From Chalara sp. BL73 (Eukaryota > Ascomycota > Leotiomycetes > Helotiales): DNA of 64,000 bases. This document shows positions 47,723 through 61,560 of this stretch, in pieces (position 1 is the stretch's first letter; every line of letters starts with the position of its first letter). Under the pieces are notes generated by a model, which was not told where the DNA came from, did no database searches, and saw nothing but the letters and a program-made list of their open reading frames with translations. Location of the stretch: NCBI GenBank assembly GCA_918026815.1, contig CAKJVC010000008.1, positions 186,001 through 250,000 on the forward strand, given 5' to 3'. The translations under genes were made by a program, and so were the position numbers.

Positions 47723-49148
47723 TTAATCCGTGCCCATCTCAATCATATTGTCCCTTCCATTTGGTCTTCGTCCAGCACCCATTCCTGATGCACCAGCGGC
47801 TTTCCGCTCAACCTCATGCATCTCACGTTCCTTCTGCGCCTCAGCCTGCTGCCTCTCATGGCTGATAATCTCCTTGACAGATTTTAAGCTCTCCTTCCAA
47901 GTATCTAGTCTCGTAGCAACCTCGCGCCATTGCTTCTCGCCAAATACACGGTAAGTGGTCCTGTGGACCAAGAACATCTGCTTCTTTTGTGATAGTTTAC
48001 CCTCAACCAGACCAGCACGGATAACATCAATAACCCACATCTCGACATCTTCAGCCGGGATCTGCAGAGCCTTGGCGATACGCTTGTACTCAATCTCCTT
48101 CGTGCTGGTGCTGGCGGCCGCTAAACTTGGGAGTGTGAGAAGTCTCATCTTTCGGTGCAATATGCTATTATCCAACTCCTCCTTCTCAATAAAACCTTCG
48201 TGCTCGTCTCGAAAATCATTGTAGTCCTCCAATTCCTTCTCTGAGAAGATCTCGAGTAATTCCGAGTAGATAGGGTGGGACTCACTGAGAGCCTGGACTG
48301 CGGAGAGGGAGGTTAAGTCATGGAAATCGAAGTGGGTATTTGATAGAAGAGCAATTTTCAAGGCGCGGATCGCAAGCTTTTGTGCTTCCTCTGCATCATC
48401 CTCGTCAATTTCCTTGTCGAACGTACGCAACGCCTTAAGCAAGTATTGGTATGACTCCCTATCAAAAGGTTAGTTGCATGAACCATACAAGTCCCATTTA
48501 AGAACATACTCCTCCTCTCCCGCATCAGCAGCTACGTCTGCAACTGTTCCGTAAAGTTGACGCGCATCCTCATCATCCAAATCCCATTCTTTGATCCAAG
48601 CATCCAAGTGTTTCAGTTGCGACCGTAAAGTATCGTAAAAACCATTGCTCTTCACTAACCGCAGGATGGTCAAGAAGACCTTACTGCGTACTGAGTTATC
48701 AGGCGATAGGAGATTGAAGATCGCAGTAAGAGCATTCAAGGCAAGACCGGGGCCGTGTATGGGCGAGCTTGTGATAGGCTTTGAGAGGTTTGCGCATATT
48801 TGCTGAAGGAAGTTATTGATATTTGGAGATTGGTTGACCAAGTATATTAGGAGGTTGTATGCAGCGGTAAAATCTCTTTCTGGGATAGAGTTAAGTGCGA
48901 CTAAAAACTTAAGTCAACCTTTGTCCACCAGCACTATCGTAACAATGCGATTATGTTCAAGCGTCTCCAGTCTACTTACTCGAGGCGGCAACAAGCTTTT
49001 GAAGTACTTTGTCCTTATTTTCACCAGTTTGGGCTTCGAGGAGAGGGGTAATGTCGTTGGAGATGTTGAGGTAGGTTGCGAGCTCAGTCGCCAACTCCTC
49101 AAAGGAACCGTCGATGAAGCATAACTGCTGCTTTGGAATCGGTGCCAT
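47723..49148 (-). CDS. eIF3m: Translation initiation factor eIF3 subunit M
   Basis: Three exons: 49148-48980, 48900-48510, 48458-47723; 431 residues. Subunit of the eIF3 PCI/MPN core in the cytoplasm. Seen: [17 protein letters not shown] near the start, [33 protein letters not shown], a helical region, then the PCI winged helix at about 270-370 ([45 protein letters not shown]), and a Glu/Arg-rich C-terminal helix with [13 protein letters not shown]. Introns are 79 and 51 nt. The model gives no gap against the family pattern. Confidence 0.92.
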
Positions 49149-49360
49149 TGTCACGATCTATGACTGTGGTAGGGAAAAGAAGTCGGAAGTTTCGCGAAAA
49201 GTTACTCGATTCTATCCCACTTGTTCAAAATGTTGGCCGTCGCCTGAACTAAGCGTGGAGTCGATACGCCAGTTTTGACCCGTCGTGAATCTACTAGCCC
49301 CTATCTCTCCCAGTCGCAGTCTTGGCTTAAAGGACTTTCAAGAAATATTCGAGTTTGTAG

Positions 49361-49663
49361 ATGGCGGTGGCAACTCTTGTGTCGACGAGGTCAGGTCTAC
49401 TTCTAGTAAATGGATATAGCTTTTTTCGCGATCGTTGTGTGCGTTTGGCGGGACGAAAAGTTTTGCCTCAGGCAGAACGAGGGGCAGGAATATCCGTAAG
49501 TGGAAATCAATCAATACAAGTATCCAAAATCTATATTCTGATGAATCGTAATTGACACTCATCGCCCTCGTACCAAATACTGATCCAATTCTCACAGCTA
49601 CGAGGTAGTTTCTATTGCACCTTTAGGAGAAATCTCATGATAGCACTGCTAGAGAGGGAATGA
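49361..49663 (+). CDS. Possible small gene, two exons
   Basis: ATG at 49361 opens MAVATLVSTRSGLLLV; a strong donor (TCC-GTAAGT) ends exon 1 at 49495 and an acceptor (TTCTCACAG) starts exon 2 at 49598, in phase, ending TGA at 49663; 66 residues. Arg-rich N-terminal half could be a mitochondrial presequence. Nothing in it is a known domain. It sits between eIF3m and ECM29 and may be chance. Confidence 0.3.
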
Positions 49664-49720
49664 CGCAAGTTTGAAGACTGAGTCTCGCTAGTAAAAGATT
49701 TCTATCCATTCCCATGTCTA

Positions 49721-52700
49721 TTAATTCTCCGCTAATGCCTTCAATGCCTTATCTAATGCAGTTTGAACTGTTGGAGACCTCTCATGCTTTCTAGCTTCTG
49801 TAAGCTGCTCCCGCATTTGACTCTTACAAGCATCTCTGCCTTCCTTAAGCATCCCGAATACACCGCCAACAAGCGACTGTATAATCATTTCAGCAGCTTC
49901 TGCTCGCTTCGCTCTCATCATCTCACTTCCAGATCCACCTGGCAATTCTAGCGCTGTGAAGAATCCAAGCGCCAAATCGTACAGGTTAGATTCTTGTGTA
50001 CGCGCTAACTTTCGGACACCATCGAAGAGTGCTTTGCTTCTCTCATAGAGAATTAGTCGAGTGGCAACAGTGATCTTTTCCGAGGGTAGTATTTCCTTTA
50101 CCAGCTCTAGAAGCTTAGGAAGATGTGCCAGAGTTGACGAATCTGAACGAGTGATGTTGACTGCTCGGAATAGTGCTGCAATACCAGCAGTTACCGTCGC
50201 TGCATCATTAGACTTTACATCACGTTCAGTGTCATCGGTAGTATCCATCCTATCTTCACTCGCATACTCCCTTATAATTGGAGAAACGATCTTATCAACC
50301 TCGTCAAACATATCTAAATCCTTTCGCGCCTCGCTGTACTTTCCAAGAGTTGTAAAAGCATATGGGCGATAAGCATCATTGTTCCGTTTTGCTTCACGAA
50401 TTGCAATTTTCTTCATTTGTGTGGCAATGCTGATCTCGGCCACCCAAAGTGACTTCGCTGAATCAGTGAACTTGACGAAGGCCTCTAGCACTTTCTCCTT
50501 GCCTTCGAAAGTTTTCAGTGCCAGAGCTTTATCTAATGCTGGCCATATTATTGCTGCATTCGGCCCACTAATTTCTGCTCCTGACGATGAGGCTGTGTCT
50601 GCTATACTCAATGCTGCAGTATGTTTGATAGCCCATTTAGGGGATTCGAGACGTTCGGTGCATAACGCAGCAATTTCTCGCAAATATAGTAATACTGCTC
50701 GTGATCCACCGACGTTCTCACTCCAGGTCTTTTCAAATTGGTCCTTGACGTGCTCATCGAAATCGTGTTTCGCAAAGAATACAAATGGTAGAAAATCAAC
50801 CGCCATAGAGTTAAATCGATCTGTTGCAAACTTCGAAATCGCGTACACCAGATCTGCCGCAACTTGCCGTTTGGTTTCGTCTTCTGCATCGAAGTATAAG
50901 TTCTTTGCATACTGCGCAAGTCGAAGCAAGGAATCATCAGATGCAAGCCTAGCCATGTATCCAGCAGATCTCGCATAGCCTGCACTGACAGCATTGTTGC
51001 GGTCCAGCACAGTTTTCTCAATAGCTTTGAGAAAGGTATCTGCATGTGGCTTAAACACGAAAGGGTGTCGCGTAGCTAGGCTAACGAGTACGCCACTGCA
51101 GCCGACCTTTGAGGGCATGCCCACCGTGGTTTTGATAACATTTTCCAGATGTGGAACAAGTTTAGTCATCGTGTCCTCATCCAATTGATCAAGACAACGA
51201 TCAATTGTTTCCATGAGAGGCGAGTGGGACACAGCTGTGCTTCTTGCATTATCAATTTTTTCTTCCGTGAGGTTATACTGCGCAGCTCGCAGGTATAGAT
51301 AATCTATACCCTCAGTCTCCATAGTACTCAATAAACCGAGGAGTTGTTCCACCAGAGTTGGTACAAATGATCGAAGAGCTTTTCCGCCGCTTTTTACCAA
51401 CTTCAGCACTGTTATCGTCGCAAACACTCGGACATCCTCAGCCGAGCTCTCAATTCCCTGAGTGGATAGCAGAAATGGCAAGACTTCCTTGAGCATAGCT
51501 TGAGCGTGTTTTGATTCCGTTCCTGCTTCGACTTGTCGAACGAGAATACCTGTCAAAACCATACTGAGAGACAGAGCGGCGGCCCGAACGGACCCTTTGA
51601 TGTCATCCATAACTTTAAATGCCACATGCCAGATATCATGCAGGTACTTTTCGTACTTGCCAAACTCTCTGCCTTGAACAAGATCCGCAATAGCCGCACA
51701 GCTTGCTTGCCTGGTACGCCATTCTTTACCAACTATGCTCTTCAGTAGATCCCCAAGAATTGCATCAAAGTGTTCGTTGATTGTAGCACCAGAGTCTTTT
51801 ACAAGAGCGCTCCATATGTCGTTCATCGAGCGCTGAACGTTTGGGTTTGGGTCGAAGCGGTACCGATACAGCTTAGGGTACAATTTCGGATCGATCTCTG
51901 AGTCGGATAAAATGCTACTGAGGCCGAATCTACCAAAAGCTGACCGTGTCGACCAAGTTGCAGCGTTTGACGCAAGGGACATGAACTTGTACACCAAGCT
52001 TTGATCACCTACCTCATTTGCTAAGGATATGATGTCCTTGTAGGACGTTACTGATTTACCTTCTCCTGTAGGCAAGGCACCAGGTTCGAATAGCTCAGTC
52101 TCCTCATCAACCTTGAGCTGTGCACTTGTACCCGTAAATGAAGCCACAAGGTCCTTAACAAGCTTTTGCCTTAGATCCTCATCACCTTGTTCATAAACAA
52201 GGCTGAGACCACGGGAAGCAGTCTCTTGAACAAGCTCATCTCTCGCGGAGAGTAGTCCCATGAATGCGGCTTGACACTCTCTCAGACGCAATTGTACCTC
52301 TTCCGTTTGCCCTGCATGCTGAATGAGAGAAAATAGCCATATTCCAGAAGCCTTCTTGAGAGAAGGTTTCGTCGTTTTGCAATCTTGCAAGAGCTTCCCA
52401 AGCATAGATTTTAACATCTTGTGGCGTTTTGCGCGCCCGCCGTAGGGTGCGTCGATATCTAAAGTCAAAAGAAGAGCATCGGATTCCCAGCAAGTACTGA
52501 CGCAGCTCAAAGCCTCGCCAACAGTGAAGTGTACCTCAGCTTGTTTAAGCTCAAATAATCCATAGAGGCTTTGAATTATCATATTCAGTGGCCCGTCGTC
52601 ATTTTCATTTACTTCGTCAAAAATGAGAGACACTCGTCCAAGAGCAGTGATCGCATTTTCGTTGCCATTCTTCGCCTCTGTGGATAGCAATTCGATGATT

Positions 52701-55630
52701 GAGCTCGAGGTGCACGAAGAGTCATCAATTAAAGAGCTCTGGAGAATTCCAGATGCACTTATCTGGCCAATCGCGTTGAAAATAGCCACTTTTGTAGAAG
52801 CATCCTTTGCCCCGTTTAGTATCTCTAGAAGAGTCAAAACAGCTTCTTTAGCCACAGGCCCATCAACAAAATCGTTGCGGCCATATAAGGAGCATCGGCT
52901 CAAGGTAGCTCCCAAGGCTAAGATCGAACCGTGAACTTTGTTTGCATCTGCCCCAACTGCTGAGCGCCATTGCTTAACATCTGTTAGAAGACCTTCGATG
53001 GACTTGGAAACGGTTGTAGCGTTGGTAGATGGGTGTGCTGAAAGGATTCCAAAGGCTCTAGCGACTAAAAAACGGGTCGCTACATTATTAGATTTAATCC
53101 CTTGCTGAAGCTCTCTAGCTCTGCCTGATATGCGACCAACGAGTGAGCTTGGAGCAATAGAAGCAATATCAACAAAGCACCTGCCGCAGTCTTCTAGACC
53201 ATTCCCTTCATTTTGTAGCATGCCTTCAAATGCAGCAGTCAGAAAGACTTCAAGCGAATCTCTATCAACTCTTTTGACATATGCCTTCATCACATTTCTC
53301 GATTTCTTATCACTGCGGTAGAGAACATCAAGCTGTCTCTCCCAGTCTGCATCGAAAGTAAGTGGTGTGTCGGAATTTTGCAAGGCGGTCATGAGGAGTA
53401 CTCTCCGACAATAATTAACAGCTTGAGGGAAGGCATTGATCTTGACACCAGCAAAGTTTCCAAACACGGATACGCTATCCACTTCCATGCCACTCTTCAT
53501 AGCGTTCGATATGTATGAATTCTCAAGCAAACTTTGGCCGCCGAATATAATCTTCACCATATCGCTCCATTGCGGTAAAGGGATCTCGCTCGAGGCAGGC
53601 TGAGAATTGAGCAAGCGGTGTAAGTACGGATCCTAGTCGTTTTAGCATAAAAATACAGCGAGGCATAGTCAGCTTACAAGTCCTTTCTTCCCCTCCTCTA
53701 CTACATCGCTACGCTCATCCGTGCGTCCTGCCAAAGCAAGGATATTAATCCATCGCCCGACGATATCGTTGTACTCAAGACATTGATTTGCCCAGCGAAC
53801 TGTTGCAAAACGGGCACTTCGGACAACGCCATCTCCCTCTTCCATGTTCATGTACTTTAAAAGTAGAGATCTCATCTCGCCCCTCAACATAGTCTCAAGA
53901 GGAGGAACAAAAACGCTTAGTAAGCTGGCCAGAGCACCATCAATGCTCACAAATATTGCATCTGATGAACCCTCCTCCGTGAGTGATCTGAAAAGCCATC
54001 GCACGATTGACAGATCATTTTCTACAACAACTGATGGAGTCGTCTTTGCCAGTGACCCGAGTGTCTCGTAAGCCAAAGCTCTCAATGCTTCAGCATCCGA
54101 TGTTCTCTCAGTGGGAGTTGGCCAGCCTTGATCCTCAATATAACCTCGAAGAAATCCAACTAGCTGTGGTGCAACTTCGCTAAGATCCGCCTTTGAGCCT
54201 ATTCGTGACACCCAATTCATATAATTGAACAACGCGTTTCGAAACTTCATGGTCTCAAGACCTTTGGCTGGAAGGTTAGTATTATCATCTGGCTGTATAC
54301 CATCTTGTACGACCTTCACTATCTGCCTTGGGAATGTGGTAGACACCGCAGATTTTGTCAATAGAACCAACAAGCGCGTCTTTAGCGATGGCTTGAGGTC
54401 AAAGTATATTCCTAACAGATCCTCAACCATTTTGGGATCTTCTAGAGACACTGTCGAACGTTTGAGCAAGTCTTCAGCGATGCCAGATATTCGACTATTC
54501 GAGTCTCCTGAAGCAAATAGTGCCGCCAGGAATCTTTCTTCGTCGTTGAAAGCTCCACTAGCAAGGAAAGAGAGGACACTAATTTTTGTTTGTGTCAAGT
54601 TCAGCCCTTCCGGAGCTGTGGGATCCCAAGTTTCTGGCTTTCCGCTAAGAGTTAAGAATTCATATTCTGGCACCTTTAAGCCAGGGCAAGTTATCCCCGC
54701 TACAGTAGAGCGGATGACTGTTAAGAGAAGTAATTTCGCGAACCACAAGGCCACGAACTTTGCATCTTCAACATGAGCATCTAGGCCAAGCTGGTTTCTC
54801 AATGCATTATCTTCTTGACTGGCTCGTGGGGGTAAACGTAGCGTTGGCAAAAGGCGGAGAAACAGATTGAATCTATGAATCATCCGATTAGCTGTTATTC
54901 ATATTTTCAAGATATAGTATGAACGTTTCTCAGAAACACTCACAGCGTAGCACATGTCGGTTTCCCGGCATCATTGGCCAGCCCATGGAGTAAAGTCGGA
55001 ATAAGATCCATTTGCTCCTAGAATAAATCCACTCTGTTAGCCACGTGTAAGTAAGATACGGTCATGAAGGGATTTTCCAGAACCGACAATCATATAGAAA
55101 ATTACAATTGCTTCTCATAAAAGCTCAGGGGTCATTCCAGTCAAAGCAGTCAACAGTCTAGCTTTGAGCTTACTGAAAATTATTCTTACCTTAGAACTCA
55201 ATTTTTCCACACTTTGCTGAATGAACATAAGATCAAAGTGTCGAATCATAGGCGACTCTGGGTGCTCTTTATATTGCTTTAGAAGGGCAGCCACTGGCAA
55301 GACAATTCCCCTATATACTAGTTAGCAACGAAGGCTCGGGCGTTTGTCTATGCACCTACTGATTGCCAGCAAGGCGAATCTTGATATGTTGACATGTCGA
55401 GATTACCTAATAATAGTCAACAACGACTGGTGACCAAGGTCACATTTCACACTATCAACGCTCACCTGGTTGCGCACTGCTGTGTAGTCACTCCCAAGCT
55501 TTAGAAGCAGTGGCGGCAGGTACACTTTTAGCAGAGATTCAAGCTTGTCGTCTTTCGCGAGAGCTATTTTCATTTCAACTTTGCCCACCAATGTGAGCTC
55601 CCGCTGTTCAGCGGACGCAGGTGTTGACAT
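49721..55630 (-). CDS. ECM29: Proteasome adaptor and scaffold Ecm29
   Basis: Six exons: 55630-55466, 55406-55360, 55310-55190, 55017-54944, 54872-53678, 53632-49721; 1837 residues, all phases fit. Ecm29 is a long HEAT-repeat protein that tethers the 19S cap to the 20S core and inspects faulty proteasomes. The N-terminus has KVEMKIALAKDDKLESLL and VYLPPLLLKL, then PMIRHFDLMFIQQSVEKLS and LPPRASQEDNALRN. HEAT-type helices run throughout; family blocks such as RRQASCAAIADLVQGR-like TRQASCAAIADLVQGR and GMPSKVGCSGVLVSLATRH, then NNAVSAGYARSAGYMARLAS are clear. Intron 3 is longest (172 nt). The small exons 2 (47 nt) and 4 (74 nt) are easy to miss. Confidence 0.93.
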
Positions 55631-56474
55631 CTTGGTAGATGGTTGTTGGTGACTTGGAGAGCTAGGATAGGCGTATGTAACAGAGATTCATCGTGGGAAC
55701 CGCAAAACTTGAGAAGTGAACTAAGAAATCAGGAACCTTGACAATGAATCTTCGGTATATAGGTAGTCAGAACAAGGCACAAATATTACGAACTATTCAT
55801 TATCTAGAGTCTTCCATAACCTTGATTCGTCGTCACAGCCCTGCCTAAGCCTGTCTGACACCGTAAGTTTGCCCCTGGAGAATCCCTTATGTCAGCAGCC
55901 GGAGCCACTTTTGAGCACAAATAATGCTGGCTAAGCAGCATTGCAAAACCGCCGTTTTGATAGCTTGTTGTCATAGAACAGGCTTTTATTGTGATCTAGC
56001 ACAATACCTAGTCGCCCAAATAAATATACTAAGCCCCAATTCATTGCCGCTTGGAATACAATATATATTTCTGCAAAAGGGTGATAGTGTGAATAGATAC
56101 CTCATTACCGACAGCCTTGCACAGCCTTGGAGGGGAACTTTTTTGTGGGCCTAGGAAGGTACAGCCAGAGCAAGCCGAAACGTTCATCATCATCTTCATG
56201 AATCAAGCCAATACCTTGTATCTGCATCGTTCGCAGCAGGATACTTCAAATATTTGTTGCAATCATCTTATTCACACGAAGTCGTGTCATAATTCTGTTC
56301 AGAGCTTGATGAATCACCTCTACGGACTTTTAAACTCCTCTCATACCCCTTCGACGTCACCTTAACAGCCTTGATCAAACACAATATCTTACCACACACC
56401 CGCCACCTCACATCTTCACTACAACCACAAATAAACCGCCGGCATAAATCTTCCAAACCAGCTACCTGGCCGTC
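55631..56474. other. Divergent promoter region ECM29 / UBX gene
   Basis: 844 nt between two genes on opposite strands, both working in ubiquitin-dependent proteolysis. No coding sequence. I could not identify a proteasome-associated control element (GGTGGCAAA) by eye. Confidence 0.5.
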
Positions 56475-58130
56475 ATGGAGGCAGCTGTAGAGACCTTTAC
56501 CTCTTTCACAGGAGCCACTGCCGAAATCGGGAGGAGATACTTGGGAATGACCGATGGCAATGCCGAACAAGCTATCCAGCTCTTTTTTGATTCCCCCGAT
56601 CTAGCTTCTGGCATTGCTGAGCCCACGCAACAATCAAACGCACCCTCTGTCCCTACCTCATCACATTCACGCACGGGCCGCGAAGATGCCAGTGGAGTTG
56701 TACACCTCGATTCCGATGACGATGAGGCGATGCGAGGCCTTGATTCTGACGACGAGGTAGCGGAGGCGTCTCGCATCGCAGCTGCTGCCAGAGCGGAAGA
56801 GGATGAGGCATATGCAAGGAGGCTACAAGAGGAAATGTATACTGGCGGTGATTCGGGTGGTGTTGACGAAAGTACGGTCAGGGCACCTCTTGCCCGAACA
56901 ACAGAAACCTTAGTAGGAGGACCTGATATTGGATATGAAGGTAATGACGATGTTCATGAGGCGGTTATGGCACAAATGCGGGCTCGTCAGTTTTCCAGAG
57001 CAGCTGGTAGGTTTTAGAATGGCTATTCCAGTTCATTCTACGATATCTGACTACCCTTTCTAGGACGTGGCACAGGTGTCTTCAATCAGAGATCAGCCCA
57101 ATCCATCTGGGATGAATCGACTAACCCAGAAGCTCGCCGGCAGGCCCTCAGCGAAGCTACGGGGGGTGCTTCTGAATCATCCGCCAAGGCTGCGAAGCTT
57201 GCTGAGCTGTTTCGGCCGCCTTTTGAGCTGATGACTCAAATTCCATGGGATGACGCGCGAGATAAGGGGAAGGAAGAACAGAAGTGGATACTAGTCAATA
57301 TCCAAGATCAATCGTTATTTGATTGCCAACGACTCAACCGCGATATTTGGAAGGATGAAAAGATTCGTGATGCGATAAAAGAGCACTTCATCTTCATGCA
57401 ATACTCCAAGGATGACCCGCGAGCAAACACGTATATACAATTCTACTTCCGCAACAAAGATAGCGAAGCTGCATACCCTCACATAACCATTATCGATCCA
57501 CGAACTGGCGAGCAACTCAAAACCTGGTCAGGACCCCCAGTCCCTGAACCTCACGAGTTCCTGATGCAGCTTTTCGAGTTTACAGATCGGTATAGCTTCG
57601 ATTATACAAAGAAGAATCCTGTCGCGAAACGAAAGGCTGAGAAGCCCAAGGCAGTGGATGTGGACAGGTTGACGGAAGAAGAAATGCTTGAACTAGCTCT
57701 GCAGAACAGTTTAGCTACCAGCTCTGGACCGACTGGACCTAAGGATGATGACCCAGATGAGATGACAAAAAGTTTTGGAGACATCGGGAAAGGCAAAGGA
57801 AAGGAGGTCGAGGAAGAGCCTGCAGATTTGTCACCTTTTTCACAAATATCATCAACGCATCCACACACGGAACCGACCACCCAAGGACCTAATGTCACAC
57901 GCATCCAGTTTCGACACTCCACCGGGCGTATTGTGCGAAAGTTTGAGGTTACTGATCCAGTTCGACGCCTATACGAGTGGCTAAAGGCCGAACCTATTGA
58001 AGGCAAGGATGGCATACTATTCGAGCTGAAGGATAGAGGCAAGGATCTGATTGAGCACTTGGACCAGACGATCGCTGAGGCTGGACTCAAGCAGAGTACG
58101 GTCATGGTAGAGTTCTTGGAGGAGAGTTAA
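56475..58130 (+). CDS. UBX-domain protein (Ubx5/UBXD7 type)
   Basis: Two exons: 56475-57006 and 57064-58130; 532 residues. Adaptor that links Cdc48/p97 to ubiquitinated clients. Domains in order: UBA-like at 1-45 (VETFTSFTGATAEIGRRYL, NAEQAIQLFFDS); a disordered acidic part with a ubiquitin-interacting-like helix (AYARRLQEEM); the thioredoxin-like UAS domain at about 225-350 (KWILVNIQDQSLFDCQRLNR, ILRDAIKEHFIFMQ-like IRDAIKEHFIFMQY); a second UIM-like helix (EEMLELALQNSLAT); and the UBX fold at the end (VTRIQFRHSTGRIVRKF, TDPVRRLYEWLKA). This UBA-UAS-UIM-UBX order is that of UBXD7/Ubx5. Head-to-head with ECM29. Confidence 0.92.
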
Positions 58131-59319
58131 ACGCCATGCTGAAGAATAGGAATCGGGAAATTGTTGGAGCGGGTTCGACTTGATGCATCCCAGGCGGGGT
58201 TTCTAACCCATACATTTCTTATATTACGATTATGACTGGGAGAACACGGTTGGAGTTGGTCCTGCTTTCATGTTGTGGTTAATGCCTCACACTATTGCAT
58301 TAGACAGGAAGATATCCATGGTTTCCGACCATACATACCAATGAACGAAAGACATCGATAGCCTAAACCTGAAGGTTTTGGTAGCCTTGTGTGGGAGTGA
58401 GCATGGATGTTTGTTCAGCCTTATAGACGGGGCATTGTGATTCGTGTTCTTTTGATCTTCGAGTACCAGGACAGACGGCTCTATAGCCAATGCAATCAGC
58501 CAATGATATTTAGATGACGAAATCCAATGGAAACTGTCCCAAACCCCTGGACGTCAACAATGACCTGGATTCAAGGTTGGTTGGCTGAGGGAACTCGTGC
58601 TAATCAAACAACCCTTCCAAGGCGCCGCCCACATAAAACAGCAAACATACAGTTCGTAGGGGAATAATTTAAGACGAACATTGAAAGCACATTCTACCTG
58701 ACTCGGCTCCCTTTCCTTTTCTTCTTTCTTTCTCTATTCTTCTCTACTCTATTGTACCAACTTGTTCCAAATATGCTTCCAGTAGATGGTTGTGAATTCA
58801 CATGCTAGACCTCCCAATTGCGGTGCTTCCCCGGATTTTGAAACCACATCGGGTTGTTCTTGCTGGGTTCACATTCCTCCCGAATTCCACACCTAGAAAG
58901 CTCCAGCTCTTCCTTTCTGCTCTACTAAGCTTACCCAAGAGTACGAGTCTATTCAATTAAACCGACATTCTTTGCTTGCAAAAAAAAACACATTCGGGAA
59001 GCATCTCGTCAGGCTGTTATAGCTAGGACTGCCAAATATACCCCACGTTTACAGGCCCGACAGAAGCGCGCCTCGACAACCTCATCTTTGCACAATACAT
59101 TGAGTCATAAGTTTATTTAATCTTCGGGAGCCCTTAAACCACCCCCCCAAAAAACTCCAGCTAGGATATCCTAGCATTTCTCAGCTTCCCAAGCGCGACA
59201 AGGCTATTGCCCATCATTAATCACACGACAACCGAGAGCGGACACGCCTACTAGCAATATAACCTCGCGTTTGGCGTTTCCGTCACACACAAACTGTTTG
59301 GCATACCTAAATCGACGGC
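58131..59319. other. Intergenic 1.2 kb with CT-rich leader
   Basis: CT-rich from about 58690 to 58960, probably promoter and 5' UTR of the kinase. A short A run lies at 58980-58988. No gene. Confidence 0.5.
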
Positions 59320-61560
59320 ATGGCAAGTGGCGGAGGTATGATGAGTGGGGTGGTGGACCCAGAAACACTGTACACAAAGCAAAATTGCATAGGTTTGTTG
59401 GTACTGTCACAAACCGCAACATACAGCTCGCTGACAGTAAACAGGCGGCGGGAGCTTTGGGAAAGTATACAAAGGGTGAGCTATGTACAGCCTCCTCACA
59501 GAAGCATGAGCTTACAATTACAGAGTTGACAAGCGTACTGGCCAAGCAGTTGCCATTAAAGTAATCGATGTTGAAAATGCTGAGGACGAGGTCGAGGATA
59601 TCATACAGGAGATCTCTATTTTGTCGGAACTACACTCGCCATATGTTACGCAATACCATGGATCATACTTGAAAGGCTCAGACCTATGGATTGTGATGGA
59701 GTTTTGTTCTGGTGGAAGCTGTGGGGATTTGATGAAACCAGGCCTGATCGGGGAGGAGTATATCTCAATCATAATACGGGAACTGCTGCTAGGCTTGGAG
59801 TATCTACATGGGGACAAGAAGCTGCACAGAGATATCAAAGGTAAGGAGGTCTGGCTCGCTACAGAAATCAGAAGCTGACCATTTAAGCTGCAAACGTTCT
59901 ACTTGGAGCCAATGGGCAAGTTAAATTGGCTGATTTTGGTGTATCTGGACAGCTTTCAGCTACCATGACGAAGAAGAACACTTTCGTGGGCACCCCATTT
60001 TGGATGGCTCCAGAAGTAATCAAACAATCTGGTTATGATCATAAAGCAGATATATGGTCATTAGGAATTACTGCTCTTGAGTTGGCCAATGGCGAACCCC
60101 CATACTCAGATATCCATCCTATGAAGGTGTTATTTCTCATACCCAAAAATGCACCACCAGAGCTCGAAGGCAATTTTACCAAGGCTTTCAAGGAGTTCGT
60201 CGAGTTATGTCTACAAAAGGATCCAAGGAAGCGACCTTCAGCAAAAGAACTACTGAAGCATCCATTTGTGCGAAGAGCTAAGAAAACTTCGTACCTGACT
60301 GAGTTGATCGAGCGCTATGAGAGATGGGCGGTCCATCATAAGGGGGATGAAAATGACTCAGAAGACGAGCATGATGTGGCTCCGCGACCGGTGGTCATTA
60401 ACGAAGATCTGTGGGATTTCGGCACAGTGCGGCCTGTAGGAGGACGGAATGTTGGAAGAGGAGGTCTGAACGATATGGGTGAATCAGCTAGAAATGCAAG
60501 ATCATCGAGGTCATCTGCCGATTTTGATGATTATGCAGAACGGCCACGAGAACCATCTCCTACCAAGATGAAGGATTCCGGTTATATTTCCAATGTGGAC
60601 ACCGTCAAAGGCGGTAATGCCGCAGGTCAAAATCAGTCACGTCAAGCCTCTCCTCAACGCCGGCCAGTACCCCCTCCACAACCACTATCTCCAACCAGAG
60701 TACCATTACCGCCTTCCCCTGAAAAGTCAAGAAACACAATCCGATCAGAGTTAGAGACCCCGAAATCATCGAGGCTATCTCGAGCCGAACATTATTCAGA
60801 ATCACCCGACTACGATCGACATTTGCAAGAACAACTGCAAAAAGATATAGGCTTCCTTAACATGAACTCTCCTCCATTACCAAAGCCACAAGCACTAACC
60901 CAACCTCAAATGCAACAACAAATATCTCGTCCTTTTACACCACAACAAGCTCTACCAAAACTCGGTCCTATCAAACTACCTGAAATACCACCTTTCCGTG
61001 GTGCCCAACAACCATTACAAAAAGTAACTAACCAGCCGCCGCCCAGCATCTCCCGACAACAGCCCCTACCACTCTCACAGCCATTAACTTCCCAGAACAT
61101 CTCTCACGCTGCCAAACAACTCGGCCAACAGCCTCTTCCCGCTCTTCCTTCCAAGCTCCAACGGGAAAGCACTCCATCGCGTGAGTCCCTCACATCCGAC
61201 CGCTCGCGGACACCCAATGCCATGCCCTCCCCCGCACCTGCCAGTCCCACCGGCGAGCTCGACGCCCTCAACGATGTTATTTTCCCTGCTCTTGAGGAAG
61301 CCCTCAAACGCCGTCAATACAGATTACAACAAGCGTTCCGACATACGGGTACCACACCAAAACAGCAGCGCGCACAGGCGGCGCACGAAAAGGTGCGGAA
61401 GCTGGTGTATAAGTTAGCGCATGTATGTAAGGAGATTGATCATTGGGATAAGCAGGAGCCGGTAGGAATGGGGAAAGATGTTGACATTTTTCTGGAGGGG
61501 CTGCTGGAGGAGATTTTGGTTAGGGTCGAACCGGCTGATGATGAGGAGGTGGGGAGGTAG
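59320..61560 (+). CDS. Ste20-family GCK-III kinase (Mst3/4, Sid1/Nak1-like)
   Basis: Four exons: 59320-59392, a 31-nt exon 59445-59475, 59524-59840, 59888-61560; 697 residues. Cytoplasmic Ser/Thr kinase of the RAM/SIN-type morphogenesis and septation pathways. Glycine loop [12 protein letters not shown] is built from exons 1-3; Lys47 in [16 protein letters not shown] at 136-143, DFG at 156-158, and the GCK signature [12 protein letters not shown]. After the kinase (to about 275) comes a Pro/Gln-rich disordered linker with SPTK and SPEK sites. The last 100 residues ([33 protein letters not shown]) form the helical dimerisation domain typical of Kic1/Nak1 kinases. Confidence 0.9.
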
